Source: Flagellimonas hadalis (lineage in GTDB: Bacteria; Bacteroidota; Bacteroidia; Flavobacteriales; Flavobacteriaceae). Taken from it: a stretch of 64,000 bases of DNA. Location: NCBI RefSeq assembly GCF_007785775.2, contig NZ_VNIK02000001.1, forward strand, positions 484,678 through 548,677, read 5' to 3'. The notes under the pieces were generated by a model, which was not told where the DNA came from, did no database searches, and was given only the letters and a program-made list of their open reading frames with translations. Positions 8,673-17,360 of the stretch are shown here, one piece after another (positions within the stretch are counted from its first letter, which is position 1; every line of letters starts with the position of its first letter). The translations under genes and the position numbers were made by a program.

Positions 8673-9103
8673 TCAAAAGTGTTTAAAGTAATAGTGGTTG
8701 AATCCATGGGAACGGCATAGCAGATCATCAGTTTTTTTCGGCCCCATTCCCTGGCTTTTTGTATATCCTTTCCCATATAAATATCTATACGGTTCCGCCA
8801 TCGCCAATGCATTTTGTCCTTGACATAGAACGTATCCGGAAAAGTATCGATTTTCACCATGGTGTTGTGCGTCAACCCCAGTTTGATGAGGTCCCTTGAC
8901 ACGGCAATACTCTTCATCCCTGGTTTTAGGGTATCGCCCCAAGCGGCCACGGAAGGATTGATGCTGTCCGTTTGCCAAAACACGGAGTTGTATGCCGAAG
9001 CCGTGACTTGGTGCCCATACCATTGGTGAGTGGCCGGCTGCGGGGTTTCCAGCTCTTTGGCGCAGGAAACGACAATCATACAACTGAGGAGTACTTTTTT
9101 CAA
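8669..9103 (-). CDS. 3D-domain (double-psi barrel) cell-wall lipoprotein
   Basis: A 144-residue lipoprotein (lipobox VVSC, Cys14). The sequence VTASAYNS near residue 33, then the end segment RIDIYMGKD followed by AREWGRKKL, matches the 3D domain named after three conserved Asp residues and related to MltA and RlpA barrels, which act on glycan strands. Only part of the Asp triad can be confidently placed. It is the first gene of a two-gene unit with the amidase that overlaps it by 4 bp. Confidence 0.8.
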   Translation of the reverse strand: MKKVLLSCMIVVSCAKELETPQPATHQWYGHQVTASAYNSVFWQTDSINPSVAAWGDTLKPGMKSIAVSRDLIKLGLTHNTMVKIDTFPDTFYVKDKMHWRWRNRIDIYMGKDIQKAREWGRKKLMICYAVPMDSTTITLNTFE

Positions 9104-9143
9104 TAGGTTCGGTGTTGTACCTAAAGGTACATATTATTGTGGT

Positions 9144-10016
9144 TTAGGACGGAAGCGGCACATAGGTATCGTCATTTTCCATCATGGGGAACGTTTTGTC
9201 CGCCCATGCCTTTTTGGCCTGCTCAATCTTCTCTTGGTTGGATGACACAAAATTCCAATAAATGAACCGCTCTTCCGGGAAGGCCTCTCCACCAAACAGC
9301 AACAAATGGGTATTTGGTTCCATGATGATATTGCAGGTATCCTCTACTTTGGAGACCAAGATGTTCCCTTTTTCCACTGTTTCACCACAGGCCTTGATGC
9401 TTCCCTCCACGATGCAGATGCCTATTTCCCCTTTCAGGTTGCCGTTGACGTTCAAGGTGTATTCGGCGGTATTTTTTATCTCGACCATAAAAAGATCAGA
9501 ATGCACGGGAACGGGGGATTTTTTTCCATATCCATCCCCGGCGATCAAGGTGAATGTTGCACTGGCATCGGTCCATTTTGGAAGGTCTTTCCCCTCAATA
9601 TGGTGGAATTGCGGTTCCATATCCTCCAATTCCTTGGGCAGGGCCACCCAAATCTGGTAACCGTGTGCGGTAAAAGTGTTTCCATTTCTCAGGTCCGGAG
9701 GTGTACGCTCGGTATGGGTCACCCCTTTTCCGGCTGTCATCCAGTTTACGGACCCGGGACGTATGCGTTGATGGGTACCCAGACCATCCTCGTGCATGAT
9801 CTCGCCCTCCAGCATAAAGGTAAGGGTGGAGAGCCCCATGTGCGGATGCTGGTCCACATCCATGTATTTTGAGGGACCCAGTTGTGTTGGACCCATATGA
9901 TCTATAAAAATGAAGGGGCCAATCATCCGTTTTTTTCGGAACGGGATGAGACGCCCTACCAAAAAGTCACCGATATCCCTACTGCGTTCTTCGATGATCA
10001 ACCCGATGTTGGACAT
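9144..10016 (-). CDS. Pirin family protein
   Basis: A 290-residue bicupin protein. The N-terminal cupin shows the pirin pattern of FIDHMGPT, then HPHMGLSTLTFMLEGEI and GRPGSVNWMTAGKG-like sequence (here RPGSVNWMTAGKGVTHTE), with His and Glu residues suited to bind iron or another metal. Bacterial pirins include quercetin dioxygenases and regulators of central metabolism; the exact role here cannot be read. Cytoplasmic, single gene, divergent from the serine hydrolase gene. Confidence 0.93.
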   Translation of the reverse strand: MSNIGLIIEERSRDIGDFLVGRLIPFRKKRMIGPFIFIDHMGPTQLGPSKYMDVDQHPHMGLSTLTFMLEGEIMHEDGLGTHQRIRPGSVNWMTAGKGVTHTERTPPDLRNGNTFTAHGYQIWVALPKELEDMEPQFHHIEGKDLPKWTDASATFTLIAGDGYGKKSPVPVHSDLFMVEIKNTAEYTLNVNGNLKGEIGICIVEGSIKACGETVEKGNILVSKVEDTCNIIMEPNTHLLLFGGEAFPEERFIYWNFVSSNQEKIEQAKKAWADKTFPMMENDDTYVPLPS

Positions 10017-10067
10017 ATGTTTAATGTTTATATTTAGGAGCAGAAAGTTACAAATACATCCAAAACC

Positions 10068-11402
10068 ATGAAACTACTGAAGCGTGTTTTACTGCTCCTT
10101 GTCCTGATCATAGGAGTTGTCGTTTATCTAAATTATCCCAAACTGAACATTATTTCCGGTTATGCGGCCAAAAATGTGGCTTCCGGGGTCTATGTGGCCC
10201 ACCGTTCCGCGGCAAGCATGAACCAATTTGACAACAAGGCCCCTTTGATTGAGCTGGCGTCCACCGAACTGGACGAAAGCAAGCAAGCGGCCTCTTCCAC
10301 CGTCTATGGGCTGATGAAACGCACTGCGGTGTACCGGGATGGCCTGGGAGCCGTGTTGGTGAATGACGATTATGACTCCACAAAACTCACCATTCGACCC
10401 AACCGAAGCAAAACCATGGACACTATCCCCTACCCCTACGGACAGGCAGACCCCTTGGACACCATTTTACCGGAAGTGGACATGGATTTCATCAACAAAG
10501 CGGTGGCCATGGCCTTTGCCAACCCGGAAACTCAGAAAACAAGAACCTTTCTTGTGTTGTACAAAGGCCATTTGATCGCGGAGCGTTATATCGATGGGTT
10601 TGACAAGGATACCCCTATTTTGGGTTGGTCCATGACCAAGAGTGTGTTGGCCACTTGTTTCGGGGTCTTGGAACACCAAGGCAAACTGGAGATGGATTGG
10701 CCGGCCCCCATTGCCGAATGGAAGGATGACGAACGCAAGAACATCACCTTGGACCACCTACTCCGCATGCAGAGCGGACTGGAGTGGGACGAGGACTACA
10801 GCTCCATTTCCGATGTGACCCGAATGCTGTTCCTGGACAGCGATATGACGAAGGCCCAAAAAGACAAAAAAGCCATAGCGGAACCTACGGAAATCTGGAA
10901 CTACTCCTCGGGTACTTCCAACCTACTTTCGGGAATCCTTCGCCAACAGTTCAGGAGCCATCAGGAATATCTGGATTTTCCCTACGCTGCCCTCATCGAT
11001 AAAATAGGGATGCAGTCCATGGTCCTGGAGGCCGACATCGCTGGGAATTATGTGGGCTCGTCCTACGCGTGGGCCAGTACGCGCGATTGGGCCCGTTTTG
11101 GACAATTGTACCTCAATAAGGGCCATTGGAACGGCGAACAGGTCTTTGCCCCGGAATGGGTGGACTACATCACTACGCCAACCATCCATTCAAATGGCAC
11201 CTATGGGGCCCACTTTTGGTTGAACGCCGAAGGAAAATACCCCGATGTGCCCAAAGATCTCTTTAGTTGCAATGGCTATGAAGGGCAGCATGTGTTCATC
11301 ATCCCTTCCAAGGATTTGGTGGTGGTGCGGACCGGATTGGCCGAAGAACCCTATTTTGATGTGAACGGCATACTGTCAAACATCGTGAAAGCCGTACCTT
11401 AA
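10068..11402 (+). CDS. Class C beta-lactamase-like serine hydrolase, membrane anchored
   Basis: A 444-residue protein with an N-terminal hydrophobic anchor (residues 6-21). The catalytic SxxK is Ser188-Met-Thr-Lys191 in GWSMTKS. The second motif is Tyr279-Ser-Ser (YSS in place of YSN), and HFWLN near the C-terminus stands where penicillin-binding proteins have the KTG triad. This pattern fits the large family of secreted esterases and peptidases with the beta-lactamase fold, not a true resistance enzyme. It faces the periplasm. Substrate unknown. Confidence 0.9.
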   Translation: MKLLKRVLLLLVLIIGVVVYLNYPKLNIISGYAAKNVASGVYVAHRSAASMNQFDNKAPLIELASTELDESKQAASSTVYGLMKRTAVYRDGLGAVLVNDDYDSTKLTIRPNRSKTMDTIPYPYGQADPLDTILPEVDMDFINKAVAMAFANPETQKTRTFLVLYKGHLIAERYIDGFDKDTPILGWSMTKSVLATCFGVLEHQGKLEMDWPAPIAEWKDDERKNITLDHLLRMQSGLEWDEDYSSISDVTRMLFLDSDMTKAQKDKKAIAEPTEIWNYSSGTSNLLSGILRQQFRSHQEYLDFPYAALIDKIGMQSMVLEADIAGNYVGSSYAWASTRDWARFGQLYLNKGHWNGEQVFAPEWVDYITTPTIHSNGTYGAHFWLNAEGKYPDVPKDLFSCNGYEGQHVFIIPSKDLVVVRTGLAEEPYFDVNGILSNIVKAVP

Positions 11403-11430
11403 ATCGAGCTGATGGTATAAAAATGGAGCC

Positions 11431-11625
11431 TAACCACAACAACGGGACAGTTCACAACAATAATTTCATTTGCGGGAACACTGGTGGTACATTTACCGTG
11501 TAATTAATTCCGAAAGTAATTTTTTCATTTTCATATAGTGTTCTCGTAAAAGAGTCTTGACCCAAGTGGCAAGGCTCTTTTTGGTTTTGCACATTCCTGA
11601 TGGACACGAATTGCACGAATGACAC
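11431..11625 (+). repeat. Direct repeat copy 1 (195 bp), candidate small-RNA unit
   Basis: Matches 11750-11944 over the same length without gaps, about 90% identical overall and nearly identical across the central 130 bp. It contains a terminator hairpin and a U-rich tail, but no convincing reading frame. It ends in the motif GACACGAATTGCACGAATGAC common in flavobacterial spacers. Confidence 0.8.
11548..11581 (+). terminator. Terminator hairpin inside repeat copy 1
   Basis: AAGAGTCTTG pairs fully with CAAGGCTCTT (one G-U pair) around a 10-base loop, and is followed by TTTTTGGTTTT. It is 146 bp past the serine hydrolase stop and could end that transcript or a short RNA from the repeat. Confidence 0.65.
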
Positions 11626-11749
11626 GAATCCATTGTCAATTGTTCATTGTGTATTGAGTCCGTTTGTCATTCTGAGCAGAGCGAAGAATCTCTTCACTGT
11701 TTATTCAAAAACCAAGAAAAATAGGGATGGATTTCACAAAAATGCGGGA
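11626..11749. repeat. Spacer with dispersed short repeats
   Basis: Holds AATTGTTCATTGTGTATTGA and GTCATTCTGAGCAGAGCGAA, both of the kinds widely scattered between flavobacterial genes. No gene is supported. Confidence 0.5.
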
Positions 11750-11944
11750 TGACCACAATTCCGAGGAACTTCACAACAATAATTTCATTTGTGGGTATAT
11801 CGGTGGTACATTTACCATGTAATTAATTCTGAAAGTAATTTTTTCATTTTCATATAGTGTTCTCGTAAAAGAGTCTTGACCCAAGTGGCAGGGCTCTTTT
11901 TGGTTTTGTACATTCCTGATGGACACGAATTGCACGAATGACAC
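11750..11944 (+). repeat. Direct repeat copy 2 (195 bp), candidate small-RNA unit
   Basis: Second copy, offset 319 bp from the first. Differences cluster at the 5' side (first 55 bp); the hairpin region and its flanks are kept. A single change in the stem (A to G) swaps a U-A pair for U-G and so preserves pairing. Confidence 0.8.
11867..11900 (+). terminator. Terminator hairpin inside repeat copy 2
   Basis: Same 10-bp stem as copy 1, with CAGGGCTCTT as the right arm, followed by a T-rich run. Confidence 0.6.
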
Positions 11945-12155
11945 TAATGGCTCTTTTGATTCAGAAGAATGGTCTATTTTCTATCATCCAATCTCTATTG
12001 TCTCAGTTGACACGCCCACCTGCCGCGATCATTGAGCCGTCACCATGAGCGCAGTCGAAGGGCTGTCGAAATGCAGGCAGGAATTGTACAAATGTCACAA
12101 ATCCCTACTCATCAGGAATTAATTGTCAATTGTTCATTATTTATTGAACACTGAA
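11945..12155. other. Rest of the 753-bp repeat-rich gap, no gene
   Basis: Contains the GAGCGCAGTCGAAGGGCTGTCG palindrome-derived element (about 12036-12070) and AATTGTCAATTGTTCATTA near 12120. Nothing coding or promoter-like was found. Confidence 0.5.
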
Positions 12156-12998
12156 TTACGGAATCCACTTATCCTTGCCGAAATCGGGTTTGCGCTTTTC
12201 CAAAAAGGCATTGCGACCTTCCTTGGCCTCGTCGGTCATGTAGGCCAAACGGGTCGCTTCCCCTGCAAAGACCTGTTGCCCCACCATACCATCGTCCGTG
12301 AGGTTCATGGCGAATTTCAGCATTTTGATGGACGTCGGCGACTTGGCCAAGATCTCCTGCGCCCATTGGTAGGCGGTGTCCTCCAGTTCGTCATGTGGGA
12401 TCACGGCGTTCACCATGCCCATTTCATAGGCCTCCTGCGCGGAATAGTTTCGTCCCAAAAAGAAGATCTCACGGGCCTTTTTCTGTCCCACCATCTTGGC
12501 GAGATAGGCCGAACCGTATCCCCCATCAAAACTGGTGACATCGGCATCGGTCTGTTTAAAAATGGCGTGTTCCTTGCTGGCCAGGGTCATATCGCAGACC
12601 ACGTGAAGGCTGTGCCCTCCCCCAACGGCCCAACCGGGCACCACGGCGATGACCACTTTGGGCATAAAACGGATGAGGCGCTGCACTTCCAGGATGTTCA
12701 GGCGGTGATAGCCATCCTCGCCCACATACCCCTGGTGTCCACGGGCTTTTTGGTCGCCCCCGCTACAGAAGGCCCATTTGCCGTCCTTGGACGAAGGTCC
12801 CTCGCCGGAAAGCAGCACCACGCCGATACTGGTGTCCTCCTGCGCATCGTAGAAGGCCTTGTAGAGTTCGCTGGTGGTCTTGGGCCGGAAGGCATTGCGT
12901 ATATCGGGGCGGTTAAAGGCGATACGGGCCACGCCGTTGCATTTTTTATAGGTGATGTCCTCAAATTCCATGGCGGTCTGCCAGTTGGGTGATTCCAT
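12156..12998 (-). CDS. menB: 1,4-dihydroxy-2-naphthoyl-CoA synthase
   Basis: A 280-residue crotonase-fold enzyme that closes the second ring of menaquinone from o-succinylbenzoyl-CoA. MenB hallmarks are present: the segment GDQKARGHQGY, the oxyanion-hole region WAVGGGHSLH, and TSFDGGYGSAYLA, which holds the Asp and Tyr typical of MenB over other enoyl-CoA hydratases. Length is normal. Menaquinone is the respiratory quinone of Bacteroidota. No other men genes are adjacent in the window. Confidence 0.96.
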   Translation of the reverse strand: MESPNWQTAMEFEDITYKKCNGVARIAFNRPDIRNAFRPKTTSELYKAFYDAQEDTSIGVVLLSGEGPSSKDGKWAFCSGGDQKARGHQGYVGEDGYHRLNILEVQRLIRFMPKVVIAVVPGWAVGGGHSLHVVCDMTLASKEHAIFKQTDADVTSFDGGYGSAYLAKMVGQKKAREIFFLGRNYSAQEAYEMGMVNAVIPHDELEDTAYQWAQEILAKSPTSIKMLKFAMNLTDDGMVGQQVFAGEATRLAYMTDEAKEGRNAFLEKRKPDFGKDKWIP

Positions 12999-13308
12999 AG
13001 GTGTATGTTTTGTTGGATTACAAAATAACGGAAAATCTGTATTATGCGGGTTTTGAAGGGAGCAGCAACTGCAAACTCATCTGTACCAACAGGTTAGAGT
13101 TAACAAAAATGATTATGAACATGTTTAATTTAAAAGGATTTTTGAAGGAAATTTCAGCGAACTTCATTATCGGTCGATACAATTCGGTAAAACGAATCAC
13201 TTATACGCGGCCGTTCTACCCCTGCTCTTTCATCAACACGCCGCCACTACTTTTTCGCTTGAAGTAACAAATTTGGATTTCATTAGTCTACAAGTGAAAC
13301 GAATATCA
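12999..13308. other. 310-bp spacer, no supported gene
   Basis: An open frame covers most of it on the plus strand, but its product has no family resemblance, no clear signal and ends in Pro- and Phe-rich sequence. The spacer probably holds the menB promoter (minus) and the leader of the next lipoprotein gene. Confidence 0.4.
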
Positions 13309-14052
13309 ATGAAATTAATCAAAATCCTAGTGCTTTTTGTGGCAATTATTGCAATAAGTAATTGTAAAAGTGCTCCCAACACCAACGAATCCTCAAACAC
13401 TATCGTCACTTTTACCGAAGAGGGTAAAAGATTCACGCCACCCCAAAAAGAGTTGATCCATAAAATTGTATTGGAATCGGAAAATGAAATCCGGGATCTC
13501 TTGCCCACCCTGCCCGATAGCATCAACGTTTCCTTGGAAATTGTGGATTGGGATCTTGATGTGGTCGGGGGAGTTACCGGACGCACGGAAACCAATTCCC
13601 CACCCTTAGTGCTAATTCAAATCTCTGATAATTATCCAGGGGGTATAACCAAAGCCGTGCAAACGGTACTTAAGCTTACGATTTACCACGAATTCCATCA
13701 TTTGTACCGAGGTTGGGCCATTCAGGATAATAAATTTGCCCCAGGAATTGATATTGCCGCGATAAACGAAGGCCTGGCCGTTGTTTTTTCCGAAGAGTAC
13801 ACAGGTAAAGCGATGGATGCGGTCAGTCCGCCAGAAGACCATATTGCGGAACAATGGGTTAAGGAAATAAGGGAATTGCCCAAAAACGCCAACTATCAGC
13901 ATTGGATGTTCCAACACCCTGATGGCAGACAGTCCATTGGTTACCAAACCGGAAACTATCTAGTTAGAAAAGCAATGACCCGTTCCGGCAAAGATGTGCT
14001 AGAACTTGGTGAACTTTCCCCAAACGAAATTTATCAATTAGCGGGGTATTAA
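13309..14052 (+). CDS. DUF2268-type putative zinc protease, lipoprotein
   Basis: A 247-residue lipoprotein (MKLIKILVLF leader, lipobox ISNC). It carries HEFHHLYRG, an HExxH zinc site, and the downstream INEGLAVVFSEEY where a glutamate can be the third ligand; this spacing and the NEGLA segment are typical of the DUF2268 predicted protease group. The ATG at 13309 is preferred over a TTG at 13273 because it starts the signal peptide. The substrate is unknown. It acts outside the cytoplasm. Confidence 0.8.
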   Translation: MKLIKILVLFVAIIAISNCKSAPNTNESSNTIVTFTEEGKRFTPPQKELIHKIVLESENEIRDLLPTLPDSINVSLEIVDWDLDVVGGVTGRTETNSPPLVLIQISDNYPGGITKAVQTVLKLTIYHEFHHLYRGWAIQDNKFAPGIDIAAINEGLAVVFSEEYTGKAMDAVSPPEDHIAEQWVKEIRELPKNANYQHWMFQHPDGRQSIGYQTGNYLVRKAMTRSGKDVLELGELSPNEIYQLAGY

Positions 14053-14104
14053 GCCTACTAACCTAGGCCCCATCTTCAAGCTAGGCTTTAACTGTAAAGC
14101 TGCG

Positions 14105-14112
14105 TATCTTTG
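14105..14112 (+). promoter_or_regulatory. Promoter -7 box (TATCTTTG) for the DCC gene
   Basis: Exact match to the Bacteroidota -7 consensus TAnnTTTG. No clear TTTG -33 box was seen at the usual distance. Transcription from here would include the palindromic repeat at 14125-14189 in the leader. Confidence 0.4.
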
Positions 14113-14124
14113 GAGTAAAGAAAT

Positions 14125-14189
14125 TGGATTCCCGCTTTTCTGCCCGTCCCTGCCTTGCAGGCAGGCGGCAGGCGGGCGTGGGAATGACA
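14125..14189. repeat. Compound palindromic repeat
   Basis: Outer arms GGATTCCCGC and GCGTGGGAATGA surround GC-rich CCTGCCTTGCAGGCAGG and a partial repeat of it. GC content is far above the flanks. This is a dispersed flavobacterial repeat type, inserted just before the DCC gene. Confidence 0.6.
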
Positions 14190-14194
14190 GCACT

Positions 14195-14599
14195 ATGGAA
14201 AAGAAAAAAATAATTTTGTTCGATGGAGTCTGCAACCTCTGCAACAACAGTGTACTGTTTGTGATCAAACGGGATAAAAAGGACCTGTTCCGCTACGCCT
14301 CGCTTCAAAGTGAGGTTGGGCTGCAACTCGTCCGTGAACGTGGCATCGACACCGGCCAAGTGGATTCCATCATCCTGATTGAGCCCGGGGTGGCCTATTT
14401 TACCAAATCCGATGCGGCCTTGGAAATCGCCCAAGAACTTGGTGGCCTGTGGAAGCTGTCCGCAGTCTTTACATGGATTCCAAAATCCATCCGGGATGTG
14501 GTGTACGACTTTGTGGCACGTAACCGCTACAAATGGTTCGGCAAAAAGGATGCCTGCATGGTCCCCACCCCTGAGTTGAGGGCCAAGTTTTTAGGGTGA
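14195..14599 (+). CDS. DCC family thiol-disulfide oxidoreductase-like protein (DUF393)
   Basis: A 134-residue soluble protein with the family signature DGVCNLCNNSV (DxxCxxC) near residue 9-16, then YASLQSEVG and the C-terminal DFVARNRYKWFGK segment, all standard for DCC proteins. The CxxC pair suggests thiol-disulfide chemistry, although a partner is not known. Length is normal. It is convergent with the QEGLA-motif gene, with a long palindrome in between. Confidence 0.9.
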   Translation: MEKKKIILFDGVCNLCNNSVLFVIKRDKKDLFRYASLQSEVGLQLVRERGIDTGQVDSIILIEPGVAYFTKSDAALEIAQELGGLWKLSAVFTWIPKSIRDVVYDFVARNRYKWFGKKDACMVPTPELRAKFLG

Positions 14600-14610
14600 T
14601 GCTTCAATTA

Positions 14611-14720
14611 CTTCTCGATACGATTTTCTTCGAAAATCACTCGAAGTGACAAACTCCCCTTGAACATATTTCAGTTCGAGTGTTTTCCCGAAACGAAGTG
14701 GAGGGAAAATGTATCGAGAG
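14611..14720. repeat. Long imperfect palindrome between convergent genes
   Basis: The left end CTTCTCGATACGATTTTC is mirrored at the right end by GGAAAATGTATCGAGAG, and inner segments TCACTCGAA and TTCGAGTG also pair. About 110 bp. It could fold into a large stem and act as a terminator for both genes. It belongs to a dispersed repeat type known from flavobacterial spacers. Confidence 0.6.
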
Positions 14721-14725
14721 CCCTA

Positions 14726-15898
14726 TTATTTCAAGTTGTTCAAGATAAAATCCAAGGTCTTGTTGGTGTTCAATTTCTGGTCGAACGAATAACTTTTATG
14801 GGTTATGGGGTGCGCCAATCCCAACCCTTTCAGGTAGTTGATGGTTTCCTCGTACTCCAGGGCCACTTTGCCCGTCAGCAAAGTATCCATGGATTCCTCC
14901 CTTAGATAACGCTTGTAGATCTTTCGCAGTCCGCTCAGGTACAGACGGTCTTTTGTGAAACCTCCACCCCTGTGCACACGTAGCGTGATGGTAAAAGCGT
15001 CGTCCCGGTTCAGTTTGTACTGCCCGTGGATCAGGTCGAACGTATCGGCAAAAGAGTAACCTTTGATCAAGCTGTCGGCGGCCAACACCCGATAAGCAAT
15101 CTCCTTAAGGCGTTTCAAGGTCAGTGCACCACCCATATACTCGCTAAAAACCGCCAATCCTTCCTGGGTCTCCACATTTTTGGGCAAGCCGTTGGAGAAA
15201 ATCTTCAGGGGCTGTTGCAGGCCATTATAAGTGGTCACCAAATGCACGCCGATCTCGTGGTTGGCAAGGGTAAGCAGTTGGTTCTTGCTGAACTTGGTGT
15301 TCTTTTTGATCAATAGCGATTGGGTACTGTTGCTCACCATGGCCTCTGCGGCGATACTGGTGGAATATTTGATGTTCAGCGGGAAATTGTACTGCTGCAC
15401 AAAATCCTCAAAATAGCTACGGGCCTCTTCGGCCGAGAATACCTTCTCCATGTCGGGAACCACTGGCTCATCGGCAAAATGGAGGATGAAACGGGCATTC
15501 TGTACATCCTTTTCGGTAGGGGTACCATAGACCCGAAGCGAATTGTAATAGAAATTCCGACTCTTCCCTATGGTCTCAATGCACTGCACCATGTTGGAAT
15601 AGTAGTAAATGACATCTTGGTACAATTTGCGGAGATGTTCGTTCCGTATCCGTTCCAGGCGTTGGGAAAAGAACAGGCGGTGCAGTTTATAGGGATCAAA
15701 CTTTAGTTTTGGGTATTTGAACTCTGGCTCCACGGAATATTTTGAAGCAAAGAACCGCTGCTTTTCCTTCTCAATGTTCTGTGGGTTGATGTAGCTCAGC
15801 AACTCTATCTTCCGCACCAATCGGTCCAGATTGGCATCTATTTGGAAGACATAGGGATATTGTTGGAGCAGTTGTTCTGCTTGTTTTTCACCGATCAT
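14726..15898 (-). CDS. DUF1704 QEGLA-motif protein, MATCAP-like putative metallopeptidase
   Basis: A 390-residue protein of the family often labelled flavohemoglobin expression-modulating QEGLA motif protein. It has His214-Glu215-xxx-His219 (NHEIGVHL) and the name-giving QEGLA at 245-249, which may supply the third zinc ligand. The same domain is the catalytic core of the eukaryotic tubulin carboxypeptidase MATCAP, so peptidase activity is likely, though the bacterial substrate is unknown. Cytoplasmic, no signal peptide. The next gene upstream on this strand (87 bp) is a symporter. Confidence 0.88.
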   Translation of the reverse strand: MIGEKQAEQLLQQYPYVFQIDANLDRLVRKIELLSYINPQNIEKEKQRFFASKYSVEPEFKYPKLKFDPYKLHRLFFSQRLERIRNEHLRKLYQDVIYYYSNMVQCIETIGKSRNFYYNSLRVYGTPTEKDVQNARFILHFADEPVVPDMEKVFSAEEARSYFEDFVQQYNFPLNIKYSTSIAAEAMVSNSTQSLLIKKNTKFSKNQLLTLANHEIGVHLVTTYNGLQQPLKIFSNGLPKNVETQEGLAVFSEYMGGALTLKRLKEIAYRVLAADSLIKGYSFADTFDLIHGQYKLNRDDAFTITLRVHRGGGFTKDRLYLSGLRKIYKRYLREESMDTLLTGKVALEYEETINYLKGLGLAHPITHKSYSFDQKLNTNKTLDFILNNLK

Positions 15899-15984
15899 AC
15901 CTTTTCTTTTTCAAATGCACATAGCCCTTTGGGAACAAAACTTTTGATTGTTCCTTCGTCAAGCATAGCTTACCAAGGTTTTTG

Positions 15985-17304
15985 CTACTTTTTCAGGTTA
16001 TCGTCCCAGTTCTTCACCTTCGGCTCCCCAAGCTTACCCACGGATTTGGCCACCATCATGGAAACTGTGGCATCACCCGTAACGTTCACAATGGTCCGGC
16101 ACATGTCCAAAGGTCGGTCCACCGCAAAGATCAATGCCAGACCAATGGCGAGTTTGTCCGAAGGAAAACCAATGGATTCCAAAACTATGACCAACATCAC
16201 CATGCCTGCACCGGGTACTGCCGCCGATCCAATGGACGCCAACAGTGCGGTAAGCACAATGGTCAATTGACCAGTGAACGTAAGGTCAAAGCCCAATGCC
16301 TGTGAAATGAAGACCGCGGCCACACCTTGATAAAGACTGGTACCGTCCATGTTGATGGTCGCCCCGACGGGCAACACAAAACTGGACACTTCCTTGTCCA
16401 CACCAATGTGTTCTTCCACCCTTTCCATGGTCACGGGCAGCGTTGCCGCACTGGAACTGGTGGAAAAGGCCAACAATTGGGCCGGACTCATTTCCTTCAA
16501 GAACCACAATGGATTTTTCTTGGTGAAAACGGACACCATGATGCAGTAAAAAACAATCATCAAGGCCAAACCAAGCAATACCACGAGGGCATACTTCAAC
16601 AGGGCCAACAATAGATCGGGGTCGCTGGAAGAGACCACAACGCCGGCCAAAAGGGCAAAAACGGCGTATGGCGCGGTGAGCATGATAAGATCCACCATTT
16701 TGAGCACCACTTCGTTCATGGAATCAAAGAAATCCTTTAGCGGTTTTGCCTTTTCCTCTCCGATCAACAACATGGAAATGCCCAAAAAGATGGTGAAAAA
16801 GATGACCTGGAGCATCAAACCGTTGTCGCTCATGGCAGCAAAGGCATTATCGGGCACCATGTCCTCCAAAAACTGTAAAGGGCCACTGTTCTGCTGTCGC
16901 GATGCCTCTTCGATCTTTGAAGTAACACCGGCATCGCCAGCGTAGGTATCCGTCAGTTTTTGTACGGTTTCCTGCGAGATTCCCTTGCCCGGCTGCATCA
17001 AATTGACCAGTACAAGTCCAATGGAAATGGCAAAAACCGTGGTGATGATATAGATGCCGATGGTACGCAGCCCTATATTCCTGAATTTTGAAATGTCCTT
17101 GAGGTCGGAAATGCCTTTTACAAGGGATGCCACGATAAGGGGAATGGCGATCAGTTTGAGCAATTTCACGAAGATCGTGCCCAGTGGTTGGATCCAATCG
17201 GAAACAAAATCCTTGCCCCAATCCACGTAGGTCATTGCAAAACCGAAGAGAATACCCAAAAGCATCCCGATAAGGATTTGCCAGTGTAATTCTAATTTAC
17301 GCAT
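15985..17304 (-). CDS. Dicarboxylate/amino acid:cation symporter (DAACS family)
   Basis: A 439-residue inner membrane transporter with the GltPh-like fold: hydrophobic helices from LHWQILIGMLLG, the serine-rich hairpin FSTSSSAATLPVTM, the NMDGTSLYQG motif and the substrate-binding helix with DMCRTIVNVTGDA. The family imports glutamate, aspartate or C4-dicarboxylates with Na+ or H+. Arg in DMCRT is the residue that often favours acidic substrates. It is a single gene between aroC and the QEGLA protein, all on the minus strand. Confidence 0.95.
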   Translation of the reverse strand: MRKLELHWQILIGMLLGILFGFAMTYVDWGKDFVSDWIQPLGTIFVKLLKLIAIPLIVASLVKGISDLKDISKFRNIGLRTIGIYIITTVFAISIGLVLVNLMQPGKGISQETVQKLTDTYAGDAGVTSKIEEASRQQNSGPLQFLEDMVPDNAFAAMSDNGLMLQVIFFTIFLGISMLLIGEEKAKPLKDFFDSMNEVVLKMVDLIMLTAPYAVFALLAGVVVSSSDPDLLLALLKYALVVLLGLALMIVFYCIMVSVFTKKNPLWFLKEMSPAQLLAFSTSSSAATLPVTMERVEEHIGVDKEVSSFVLPVGATINMDGTSLYQGVAAVFISQALGFDLTFTGQLTIVLTALLASIGSAAVPGAGMVMLVIVLESIGFPSDKLAIGLALIFAVDRPLDMCRTIVNVTGDATVSMMVAKSVGKLGEPKVKNWDDNLKK

Positions 17305-17360
17305 AAGTGATTTTTAGGAGAGGAAGATACTATTTTGATCGGAAACTCCCTAAAATGCCC

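Noticed and set aside
10068-11402. Antibiotic-resistance beta-lactamase
   Set aside because: SxxK is present but the other motifs are non-canonical and the N-terminal layout is that of general serine hydrolases.
11403-12155. CRISPR-like repeat array
   Set aside because: Only two long copies, no short regularly spaced repeats with unique spacers, and no cas genes.
12123-12992. A 289-codon open frame on the plus strand across menB
   Set aside because: It lies antisense to menB, whose protein matches the family over its full length; the shadow frame gives His- and Gly-rich sequence without any known domain.
13001-13267. An 88-codon open frame upstream of the DUF2268 gene
   Set aside because: No family, no signal peptide, and a low-quality sequence for a protein. 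It fills a spacer that most likely holds promoters.
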